In this document: positions 51,161 to 62,300 of the stretch, piece by piece
Position numbering within the stretch: position 1 is the first letter of the stretch
Layout of the letters: each line of letters begins with the position of its first letter
Assembly (NCBI GenBank): GCA_907163375.1
Contig: CAJQUW010003214.1
Coordinates: 1 to 64,000, forward strand
Length of the DNA stretch: 64,000 nt
Source: Prostheceraeus crozeri
Taxonomy: Eukaryota; Platyhelminthes; Polycladida; Euryleptidae
Reading direction: 5' to 3'
Program-made: the position numbers and the translations under genes
The notes under the pieces: model-generated
Databases searched by the model: none
What the model was told of the DNA's origin: nothing
The model's input: only the letters and a program-made list of their open reading frames with translations

Positions 51161-52194
51161 TAGTGATGAAAATTTTCCGGGAAATTTTCCGTGGAAAATT
51201 ATGGAAAAAATTGGAAAATTATGGAAAATTTTGGGAAATTTTGAAAGTTTTGATTTTTTGATGGGCCCTTATAATTTGAGCGCTTCCACTGCCGAGGCAG
51301 CTGCGTACCAATAAATTGGGTCTAAAACTCTTGATTTCATCATTATTTCGATTAAAGCGATCGCAAGGAATACGATTTCCGTCCGCAGATTTTTGAACAT
51401 TCCTTTGCCACCAGTGGCTTCTACTAAATGGTTAGCATTTTTAATTATCACAGAGACACCGTTTGGGATAACGTGAATCTTGCTTTACAATAGGGGTATA
51501 ATTTCATGCAATGTGAAAGATCTGGAGCAAAAATAGCGTACTTCATTTTGGAGTTTACTAGTTGCTAGCTTGAAAGTTAAGCTTTACTATGCAGCGTTGA
51601 TCATAGTGACGAAAATTATATGTGTTGATGAACATGTGATGAAGTACGAGTATAGCACAGTCCACGCAGCATTCACGAGCGACCATATTGGAAGATATAA
51701 AGACTGTGAACTCGTGTGATATTTGGAAACTAAAGATCTCTGTGATGAGTAAAAGAATATCTATGATAGCTTCAAACTTCTGGCGCATTGTCCGATATCT
51801 TCGTTGAGCTGCAGGATACACATCCTCCATTTCAGATGGTTAAGATAGTTCCAAATCGATTTCAGATCTACCCAAATGAATTTCAGATATGATCCAGATG
51901 AATTGGAGATCTCCAGTTGAATTAAAGATCTTTTCAAAGTTGACCTTGGGACATGCATTCGGAATGATGTCGGAAATTCATTTGGAAAGATCTGAAATAG
52001 ACATGGAGAAGGTACAGATGGTAGCCTACCAAAAGTTAACATAGAGGGATGATAGAGAAGTTTTCGGACTTTGAATATTACATAGTCTTTTCAAACGACT
52101 ATAATAAGTTTCCAAAACAAAGAAAAAACGTCAATCACCGAAAAATAATTTTCCAGAAAATTTTCCATTGGAGAATTTTCCATTTGCATCACTA
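51161..52194. mobile_element. Non-autonomous hAT-like DNA transposon
   Basis: The termini TAGTGATG and CATCACTA are followed inwards by AAAATTTTCC-rich sequence on both sides. The 8-bp target duplication CTTAGCAT is exact (51153-51160 and 52195-52202). 8-bp duplications and T/CAGTGATG ends are hAT hallmarks. The 1034-bp body holds only short minus-strand frames, with no recognisable hAT transposase, and a run of AATGAATTTCAGAT-like short repeats near 51830-51930. Confidence 0.85.
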
Positions 52195-52202
52195 CTTAGC
52201 AT

Positions 52203-52760
52203 TCACAACGCATTTGCTACTGATTGCACATCATTTTCTGGCTATCGTAGAATTGCTTTTCCACTAATGACATGAAAGCTAGGCTTTCTCTTCTCACCAC
52301 ATTAGGCTCAGCAGTAAAGCATCAATCCACATTTTTCCTGCAAACTCTGTAGACTAAGAATAAGCATTTATATCGGTATTTAGCAGAGCATCTGAAATAA
52401 TCCAAATCTGTGAGACATGCATGCTTTTTATAACGTCCATCAACCTTGAGATGAAAAATAAAGAACGTATTTGAACAGGATAAGAAACCTACTCTTACTT
52501 CGGTTTTCTCACATATGGGTTCTCCCTCCGAAAATATGAAAGTAGAAAAGCCAAAATCTCCAAATTGCTGACTTCATAGAATTTCATATTATATGCATAG
52601 ACAGTAGAGTTGATGGCCACTCATATCCTGCAGCAAGTAGTTTTACAGACATCATTCCTTGTTCCTGTCTCAAATCGGACGGACAGAAACGAAGACACGA
52701 AAGTAAACAAGGTCGAGTAAATACATAAATTTGGAAATTCATACAATTTTCACAAATCTC
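52203..52760. other. Intergenic stretch without recognised features
   Basis: No supported gene or repeat. Confidence 0.45.
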
Positions 52761-52766
52761 ACCTTG

Positions 52767-53110
52767 TTTGAATTGCTGTGGAGGAGTGGCATCGATAGCT
52801 ATGGTAATGAAACTGATAGTGTGGATGTAGACTGGTGTGCTGAGCTTAAGTTTGGCTTTTTTGGGCAATCGGTGCAGCAGCGCAGAATATTTTGGCTTTT
52901 TTGGATTTGAGTTTCGAAATGTGGACCGATTTTGTGGATTTGAATTGCTGTGGAGGAGTTGCATCGATAGCTATGGTAATGAAAGTGATAGTGTGGATGC
53001 AGACTATGGTGTGCTGAGCTTAAGTTTGGCTTTTTTGGGTAATCGGCTGATTTCTGTGGCTTTTTTGGCTCTTTTGTGATTTTGGCTTTTTTGGATCATT
53101 TTTGGCTCTT
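52767..53110. repeat. 172-bp tandem duplication with a GGCTTTTTTGG motif
   Basis: The first 113 bp of the two units (starting TTTGAATTGCTGTGGAGGAG at 52767 and 52939) are nearly identical. The rest consists of variable numbers of GGCTTTTTTGG / GGCTCTTTTGG. Confidence 0.8.
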
Positions 53111-53635
53111 TTGGAAATGATCATTAACCCAGCAAATAACTCTCCAAAATGTTTGTTACTGAAAGTGGATCGAGGGAAGTTCATGAAGTTTAGAAGCGAG
53201 AAGATCAGCGGACAAACCTGTAAAAGCAATTGCAGCTGCAAAGATGATAGATGATAGATGAAGATGGTTGATGGTATTGTAGTAATGATAATTGATAAAA
53301 CCGAATATAAGTGATTTCTTGACGACGCCATCCACTGAATTCTGTTGGCATAATTCTCATGGAACACCGGCTTGCCATGGAAGCAATATTTCCTATGGGA
53401 TGGGAATAATAATATGCACTCGTACATGTGCATATCGAATGAATCTTGACACCCCATATCATATGGACTATAGATTGAACTAGGTGATAGCTTTCTAGTA
53501 GTCCATGTACTCAATGAATTCAGGCTGAGGCTGATAAAGGAAGATTAAGGTAGACTGCTATAGGAGTAGAAGCTCATCATCAGAATTTCATGAGACGGAG
53601 CTTATACATTGTTTCAATGGTGAATATAGTTGAAT
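53111..53635. other. Intergenic stretch without recognised features
   Basis: No supported gene. Confidence 0.45.
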
Positions 53636-53639
53636 TTCG

Positions 53640-55560
53640 CATTCAAACGTCTATAAATTTTCCTTCCCCTTAACCCCTGGAGGGTGTCCTGAAATGCCAT
53701 CTGGTCGGGATGCTCGATGAAAGGGGAAGTCCCTCCTGCTGCCTCACCGCGACAAAGGGGTGAACACCACATGGTGGCCAAAGCAGGCACTGGGACCGAG
53801 TCACGGCGGGATGACCGTACGCACAAGTGCCACCGGCTTCGGGCGTATGAGCGTGTGGGTAGGGCAGTTTTCTATAGGAGGAACAAAACTGTCCTTGGTG
53901 GACCTTCGGGAAAATTCCACCTAAAATTAGGGGATAGGTCTCAGCAATGCCAACGGTCAATGTTATTTGGGCGGATGAGCGTCATGAGTCTAAGAATATC
54001 CTATTGGCTACAAGCTGGCTGCAGTCATTTTACATCGCGACTGGTAAGGAAAGTTGACGTCGGACGAGTTTTCGGTTGTTGAAATGGCAAATGCATACGG
54101 TCAATGGTGTCCTCAATAAGGAAGTAAGGAATTCTCTTCTCCAAAAATTGAGGCGGCAGAGGAATCAAAGCACTAGACGCGTTCCATTCCACCTTACAAG
54201 GTTAGCCAAAGAAGGATCGTCATTGCATCATAATATCAAGAATAACCCTGACTGACACGGATAGATGGAATTCGTTAGTCCTAACAGACAATCCATCTAG
54301 GAGACGGTTACTCCAAAATCACAACCCCGCCGTGCCAAGCGTGGCGAGTAAGGCAACCCCCTTCATATGATGAATTTAAGCACAACGAATAGGCCCTCAG
54401 TACCCAGCAGTTCTGGAGTCACCCTTCAAAGCAGCAACAGGAATGATGAGAGAACAGAGGGTGCTAAGAATCAATGGATTAAAAGATGCTGCAAAGGAAA
54501 TAAGACGACAAATATCTCTGTTGCGACATACAATTGTCGATCGTTAATAGACCAACCAAGTAGAGATTTTCGACTACACGAACTTGAAAGAGCCCTAGAA
54601 TCTGTGAATGTAGATATTCTAGGCCTATGCGAAACCAGGAGAAATGGAGAAGAAATGATGCAGACCGAAGGAGGTAATGTTTTATGCTGGAGTGGATCAA
54701 GAGGCGCGAGAGGTACGGGATTCTGGGTGAGCAGGAGGTGGAAAGACAATATCGTAGATTACTATTCGAAGTCTGATAGGATATCAGTTCTGATCCTAAG
54801 AATAAACAGAAGAACAGCTTTAAAGTTAATTCAAGTTTATGCACCTACTTCCGACAGCGAGGGAGCTTCTACGACGACATTCAGGCAGTAATCGACGATG
54901 ATAGATGTGGCAAGCCGATCGTAATGGGCGATTTCAATGCGAAAATTGGAGAAAAGCAGGACAACGAACAATGCATCGGGAACTACGGTTATGGCAGAAG
55001 AAAAATGCGAGGTGCAAGACTGATAGAATTTTCTGCTGCGAATAACTTGAAGATAACCAACTGCCTCTTGAAAAAAGTCCAAATAGAAAATGGACTTGGG
55101 AATCACCCAATGGAACAACCAAAAATTAAATTGACTTCATCCTCTGTAGAGATCCCGATCTTGTGTACGTGTTGGATGTTGGAATTATTAACCGATTCGA
55201 CTTTGACTCTGACCATCGTCTTTTAAGAGCAAAAATGAAAATAAATGAGAAACGAGAAAGAGCAAAAAAGATGAGGAAACTCTCTACTCCAGGTAACTTC
55301 ATACTGGACAGGAGAAGAGAATTTCAATAGAAACTCTCTAATAGATTTGAGAGTCTACACATTGAAGATACAGATGACCTAAATGTTGAATATTCGACGT
55401 TCACCTGCGCTATAAAAGAAACAACAAAGTCATTGAAAATTGAGAAAATGTCAAAAACAAAAAAGTTAACAGACAGCACAGTCAATCTGATTAATAAACG
55501 AGAGGAACTGCGGAAGAGAAGAAGAGAAAGTAACGAAGCAGAGGCCGAAATAGATGTTCG
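53640..55560 (+). mobile_element. RTE-like LINE, 5' part only
   Basis: A GC-richer leader (53640-54360) resembles RTE 5' sequence. It is followed by endonuclease coding that stops being recognisable near 55560; there is no RT. As with the LINE at 17.4 kb, the 5' part is kept and the 3' part is missing, against the usual LINE truncation pattern. Confidence 0.75.
54367..55558 (+). pseudogene. RTE-type endonuclease and linker
   Basis: From MMNLSTTNRPSVPSSSG. Motifs: ISVATYNCRSL, ILGLCETR, TGFWVSRRWK, LIQVYAPTSD, MGDFNAKIG and a final DSDHRLLRAKM, the order of APE-type nucleases in RTE-clade LINEs. The protein changes frame near 54890 and again near 55080-55130. A charged linker (MKINEKRERAKKMRKLST; EELRKRRRESNEAEAEI) follows with one stop near 55330, and the copy ends before the RT. 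Confidence 0.78.
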
Positions 55561-55679
55561 CATCCCTATTCTAATTCACATACTCTAATTCAATTTCGGA
55601 ACAAGCCGTTCCGATCGCAACACACCAATAAGTGTACCGAATCATTAAGTATGATCTCAATTCGCCTATCAATCGGAAC

Positions 55680-55805
55680 GCGGTTCCTATTTACATGTTC
55701 CTATCCATGTTCGCATCCATTGGCAATTCGGAACATGTTCATATCCATGTTTGCATTCGCAATTCGGAACATGTTCCTATCCATGTTCGTATCCACTATC
55801 AGTGC
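55680..55805. repeat. Minisatellite with a CAATTCGGAACATGTTC unit
   Basis: Units of about 36 bp (CAATTCGGAACATGTTC, then .TATCCATGTT.G.AT.C) occur at least twice in full, with CCATGTTCGCATCCA parts before them. It begins directly after the RTE fragment. Confidence 0.75.
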
Positions 55806-58545
55806 GTCCGCAATACTAACTACTATTGATTAAATGATTTGCAACACATGAATCACATCATCCGATGGCATTCTGGAAAAAAGTATTTTGAACACGAGAT
55901 TATCAATTTTTAGTTCTGACAAGAATTGCATCCATTTTCATTGCAAAAATCGGTTGAATTGTCCCTAGCGGAATGCTGAAATTATGTTGGCAATCATTAT
56001 CAGCGATGTCTTCTATACTCGTACCTTTACAGTTACGCCCCGAATTTCTGTAGGATTTGAATTGCAGGATTGTACATGTAGCTTAAGGCGACGGATTGAT
56101 TAACGACTCTGAATAAAGATATTCAATCGGAAAAACGTTGCATGCGACGTTTTTCCTAATGACCATCATTGTAGGATACAAGCTCATTTTTGGACTAAAG
56201 CTGATTAAAAGCTTTCTTCCTACCCAGGGAAGTGTTAATTATCAGGCTCAGTTGTTATTCTGAGGTCTGAAACCTTATAGCTCATCGAATGTTCAATTAT
56301 AACAATTATCTAAAAAACAACTCACTTCTTAAATTATTTCTTTGAAAACATATGCGCATGGAAGCATGCACATCTGAATGTGATATACTCATGAAAAGGC
56401 AACGGCAATCCTTGAAATTAAACGGGAAAACAATTAAAAACAGCTACAATTGCTAACATAATTTCAATATTGTATCTCAAAGGCTACTATCGAAACGATC
56501 AAAATGTTAAGTAAAAGTTCAGACCTGAAATACAGGTTATCGATGTCATATCTCAATTTGATATTTTCATGACGATGTGTCTAAATTTCACAACTTCAGA
56601 GTTGCCAAAATTATTTTTGAATCGAAGATGTCAATTTTAGCGACGAATTTTCTTAAATACACGCAGCTGCGTGTGTTTACAAATGGAAGTCAATGGAATT
56701 GAATTGAATTTTCCAAATTAGGAGATAAAACAGTTACTCTAGTGAAAGTTCTCATTGCTCTTGTCATGCAAACATTTTGCTGTGTAATTTCTACCATTAA
56801 GAAATAAATTCTTAACTAAGATTATCCATGTTAATGGGAATGACTACCCCTGAAAAGTATGAGTCTATGGAGGTATGTGCACTGACATGTTGATTGTGTG
56901 ATAATTTTTGCATAAATCAGTGCCTACGAATGCATGAAGATATTACGTCCTCAAAGACCGTGTCTGAATTAAATAAAGGATATAATGGACATGGATTAAC
57001 ATTGATTAAATTCAATTAAGCTCTGAGATCGACACACTTCTGTTAATGATCAATGATCAAATTTCTAGTGCCCACAGAACTGCAATCCAGAGGTAGGATG
57101 CACCAGTATCAGTACCTATAGTTATAAATCCATGGTTATTGAGTAAGTGATTGAACCAAAGGAGCTTCATTACATCAGTCGAACCTTTCTAAACTTCATT
57201 GCATCCCCAATTAAACCCTGTTAGTACTAGTCCGATGTTGTTCTCATGTAGGGCCTATGCAATACCTGCATCTCCTTAGGAGATTCTTTCTATATGTTGG
57301 ATGATATCCACTGTTAGCAAGAACCTTAAAGAAAGAGAAAGCTCGATTATCAAGTGTCAATATATCGTCATGAATACATGACTTAAATGAAGGTAGCACA
57401 GATGGAACCAGCCACCAACCCGGTCCAGGATGAAACAAAATTAGAACAGTCGGCCGATTGGTAAGACGCCAGCCACCGATCCAAGGCTGCCATAGCGAGA
57501 ATGTGGCCTTCGTGAAAAGTACGCAAAATTTATGAATCTTCAAGAATGTGACTGGCGTATAGTGGTAATTGCAAAGTAGGTATAGGGCGTTGAGGCAGAT
57601 GCACATCGGGAAATAAGATAAATGAAATATCAACCAGCCTAAATTATGAATAGCACCACCATTTCTCTTAACACGTACGCTGACCTACTGCTTCATGAGA
57701 CGTTTGTAAATGCACAGTATCATAATTCATATACCTATACATTATAGTATGCATTTATACTTATATATGAATATTATCATGTCACATTCACATGTAAAAC
57801 GGTTCCATTTAAGTAATATCATGGAAGTCTTCTTGACTATTTCAAGCATCCATGTCCAGATGACTCCTGATAGCCGTCATAGGAGTCAATGAAAAATCTT
57901 CAAATTTCGCACGAGATGTTTTTGCATCCAGAGGAAAAACAGGACTGATGACACAGAAAAGTGTGGAGATTAATGCACCCTATTCAGGAGATAATTTAAC
58001 CAGTAAATCCTGCTTGACTTCTTTTTTATCTTCCCTATTTTTTAACTGCTGAATGTTTCCAAATTATATAAATATGAACAGCATTTAACCAGTATCGCAG
58101 CGTAGCATGTAGTGCTATCTCGCCAAGTTGCGATGAAACTTCGAAAGTGCTTAGCAAAATTCCAATCTGGAGATAGCGGAATCCCGAAATTTGAGATTTC
58201 AGCAATATAGTAAGTAAGCCCTCTGATGACTCAAACGCACTTGGTGCTGAGAAAGTGACAAGTCTCATGGACCATTTCAAGCCGCTTCTTCTCAAGCTTG
58301 GCGCACTTGTAGCCAATATCTTTGATGAGTGGGGAACTTTCAAGGAGTATTACGCTAGTACAGCTCAAGTTGAAGATATGAAGCTGTGGCCATGACTCTT
58401 TCAATTTTAGAGAGAATTCCCCTATGTAAGCAACTCTGGTGGAGGTCCTCTGACTGCTTCTTGTCAACAATGCCAAAACTGAGCGTGAATTCAACGCATT
58501 GTGAATTAGGACTTCAGAATCTTGCTAGCATTACTTATAGTTACG
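55806..58545. other. Intergenic stretch without recognised genes
   Basis: About 2.7 kb, AT-rich. A frame with LMDHFKPLLLKLGALVANIF at 58270-58330 (+) looks protein-like, but I cannot place it. No terminal repeats were found. Confidence 0.45.
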
Positions 58546-58547
58546 TT

Positions 58548-59264
58548 TCATTTATGCATTTCTTCAGGAAATCGAATTTGATTTGACATAAAAAAAGAAG
58601 TATTTAATGTAATACACATACCTCTCATTGGTGAAATTGAAAATGTAAACGGTTGGTATATGTCGACCTCATTCTCCACAAATGCAGCTTGATGTTCTTT
58701 TGCTTGGCCACATGATGTTGTCGGAGATTTTAGAATAATCACACGGACAAGCGATGTGACATGACTGTCAATCCCGTCGATGGTGTCCAGGTCATGCATC
58801 AGAAGGTCAGGAAAAAGAGATGACGGATCCAGTAAATGCATAACTTTGGTGATAAAGGTTTGAGGTGAGTAGACTTTGCTCCGCAGGCAGCTTTCTGAAT
58901 GGCGGCAAATTCTAACAACGCCCATTGAAGGGATTGTTAAGGGTTCATTATTCCTTGATCGCAACAGCGAGGACTGCCTCGGAAATGGCTGATTGGTGGT
59001 CAAGGTAGCAGCGCATGTCCTGCATTTCATTTTGGTCATCAAAGTCTTTGATACCCATCCGGATATGTAGACGACGACGTCATCTACATACCGTGAGAGG
59101 TAACTCGTTTCAGGGAGTTCTTCCTCCTCCGAGTCGTTCGAATCGTCGCCTGCATCCTGTGGCACAACATTTCCATTCATACTTGGTGATACACCACAAC
59201 GAAACAGAAGTCTACGATACGTTGCGGCAAAACATACCGCAGATGGGTTTGTATTCCAGCCACC
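58548..59264 (-). pseudogene. P-element/THAP9-like transposase, C-terminal exon
   Basis: On the minus strand the coding begins GGWNTNPSAVCFAATYRRLL after an AG acceptor, then an acidic stretch (DDSNDSEEEELPETSY), and VVVYISGWVSKTLMTKMKCR followed by TCAATL. The G-W-N-x-N-P-S/T pattern and the late Y-I-x-G-x-V...L-x-C-x2-C pattern are typical of P-element and THAP9 transposases. The upstream DNA-binding (THAP) and catalytic parts are not found to the right, so this is a fragment or its other exons are far away. The frame is open for about 240 codons. Confidence 0.65.
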
Positions 59265-59399
59265 TAAATTGATAAGTAAGTGTGGAATGCAGTGATGATC
59301 ATCAAATGCAATGAATGAAACGCAATTGAAATCACGTCGTATCACAGCATAGCAGGCATACAAAAAAGTAGGGAGGAAAAAAGAAGGGACATTCTTCAA

Positions 59400-62300
59400 A
59401 AAGTAGGTGAAAAGTTATATATGATGTACGTTACAGAACATATGTATGATATATACAGTGGCGTCATTTCCGTGCCTGCGAGGCCTTCGCCGCATACCCA
59501 AAAATAATTATTTACGTTCATAAAACTTAAGTGCAAATAGTTTTGATTTTTTGTGTTTGAGAGTATCTTTGCGTTTACACCTTTACACACACTTTACAGT
59601 TTCAAGTCACTACTCTCAAATACGTTCCGAGCGCCAGCGCTCAGCTGTGAACTGCAGGGATCTTCAAGCAATCACACAATGCGCTGGGGATGTGTTCACA
59701 GGAAATCACAGAGATTTGTGTGTTTGTGTGATATGTGGGGCGTGTGCGCTTAGCTCGATCGTCTTCTCCCGATAGAAACGAAGAAGCAATTACATTGCAA
59801 CAATGAAAGAAAAGATCTATTTATAAATTCTTAGATTCAGATAGAGAGAGAGACGCAAATTTTCCCTATTCGTGGCTTCGCCAAATTTTGGAGAAGATGA
59901 TGACGCGTTGAATCGTCGTGTCTGCGTTCACCAATGGCTGAATGTCAGATCGGAAGATTTGAAGCCCCAGAAAGGAGATAGCCATGAAGTGATTCAGTCA
60001 GAGATAATGATTCAAGGCATATTCTGATATTATGTTTATGGCGATAATTTCAACAGTGGTTATTTTCTACAACGGCCAGTCGTCCAAGGGATTATGCAGA
60101 AAACTCTAACCATCGTACATGAAGTTCATGGCATTGAAATAAAAGCTAAACCACTCTCAAGGGATAGAGTATCAGGAGGAGCACAAAAACAATTTAGCAG
60201 CCCTAAATTTGAAACATGTAAGTGATTGACAGGCTATAATAAACACAACAGAGTCTTGCTACAGGTTTGCGCTGGCGAGAGCTTCCACGAGAGTGAATGT
60301 TCTCTATAGTAATCTCACCAAGGTGATCAAGCGTCATGTGAGAAATCAACATCACATTTTCATTGTCATTTGACGTTTAAAATCTTGGGAAAACAAGAGT
60401 CGCGTTGACGAACAGACAGGTTAGGATTGCATGCTTATGAGGCTGTTCAGAAAAAGAGGCTGTCACATAGGACTCATAGTGAATCACAGTTCACATGCAG
60501 AATAGTCAACATTGGGTAGTCTAAGGACTTCAGTGTACCTTTCCTTTAAATATCAGCATCTATTTCTCACATCATTTCATTTCATTCTGTAGTCATGGAT
60601 GCCGGCATGATTTGAATGTTCATGTACTTGTACAGGTGTTTGAAAATTTACTGAAATTAAGATAGTCTCAAATTAATTATTTTATGCAGTTCGTGCTGTC
60701 TGCTACAGGAATATAGGAATCCACTTTGGAGCGAAGGCCTATGGTCTGGGAGCACTCGACGCCACCGGATATATACGTTAGTTATACGTATATACTGTAT
60801 ATTTGATTGTGGTTTGCTTCATGGACACGTAGACATAATGGATTTGAGTCATTTCATCGACAGGTCGTTTCATCAATGCTTATATCCAGAGTCAGAAGAC
60901 ATTGGAGTCCATATAAATTGATGTGTATGAGTTATTGTCTAGGAATTCTAAATCAGGAGTGAGTGTCATTCACCGGAAGTACAGAAAGCACACAATTATA
61001 AATGAACATTACGCTCGCCTATGGCTCATTTCCATAACGTTCTTGACACATCCAGTGTCAGCACAAGTACTATTTTTATTAATTGAAAATCAACTGATAT
61101 TAAGACAATTGAAAACATGATATTTCCAACTCGCTTCATGAATGCCATCAATCAAGATATCAAAGTATATTCCAGCATTTTTTATTGTCAAGTTTTCTAA
61201 ACCCCATTTATATGTTTATATGTAATGTCGAATATGAAGTGTCGTCATAAGTTAAGACAAAGCTGCAGTTCCCGTTGTTGACTGTAATTGTACTGAATGG
61301 AATGCAACCTTTATCAGAACTAGATGTAAACAAAATAACTTCAGCAAATGAATATTGTAGGATTCTGAATGTCACTTATTTTGACGAGGGTAACTTGGCT
61401 ACTCCGTCGCATGATTTGCTGTGATCCTTTTAAAATAAATCCGCTTCACATACGCTTTAGTAAAAATTAGTTTCAGCGCATTTTCAAACTTTTCGCCAAA
61501 AAATCGTTGAATTTGGATCACTGGTCATTCAAATTTATAACCTATTTCGAAGCACTTTTTTACCTTTTGCAAGCATTTTGTACGACAACTTCTAACGAAG
61601 AAACACTATTTCCTAAGTGAGTACATTTTCATAAATATGAGCCGTGATCAAAGTGATGGAAATTCAAATGTTGTGTTCAATATTTTTAGCAGTGGCTCAT
61701 GATATAAATAGTCATATCTATGTATTTTCATAAGAATTTGAATTGTTACAGTCATCCTTCTTCTGTATAATTGCATTTGAACTGCATTTGACCTGTGCAT
61801 GTAGAACATCATTTCACAAATACACGGGCATCGCTATTTTTCAGGTAAATTCTCATAATTACACTAATTTTTTTCAAGGGCACATTTTTTCATTTATATA
61901 TTCTCCTTTTCCTCATAAGCAACTTCTCAGCACATTCGACCAGGTTGGCATCGTAAATAACAATCATTAAGGAGATTTATAGCCAAAGTTACGCGAAAGT
62001 GTCAATTTTTTTTCAAAATCTGTCAAAATTGTTAATTTCGCATTTTGAATTAACATTTATATTATGAAGATGACTTCCTTAGAGCAAACGAATGCTACCA
62101 TAAGAAATTTCAGAGTTCAGACCCTACATGTGCTGAACAGCGAATTTCATGCGATTCGCAGCATGTTTGGAAGTTAAGGTTGGGGGGGGGGAAAGGGGAG
62201 AATCGTGTTTTGGGGGCTACTTCATCAATCGAATAAGATATGCTCATGAGAACAAAATTGATTTTCCTTGCTGTACCTTTAAAACATTTAAAGCTACGAG

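Noticed and set aside
52584-53514. Several frames over the 172-bp duplication
   Set aside because: Low-complexity translation (KKPK, SQKS) from the GGCTTTTTTGG tract.
57244-57633. 129-codon minus-strand frame
   Set aside because: No domain or codon pattern that I recognise; Trp/Pro-rich by chance composition.
58230-58395. Plus-strand frame with LMDHFKPLLLKLGALVANIF
   Set aside because: Looks protein-like but too short, without start, splice context or family match.
59455-59500. CAGTGGCGTCATTTCC as a hAT-type terminus
   Set aside because: No matching inverted end or 8-bp duplication found nearby.
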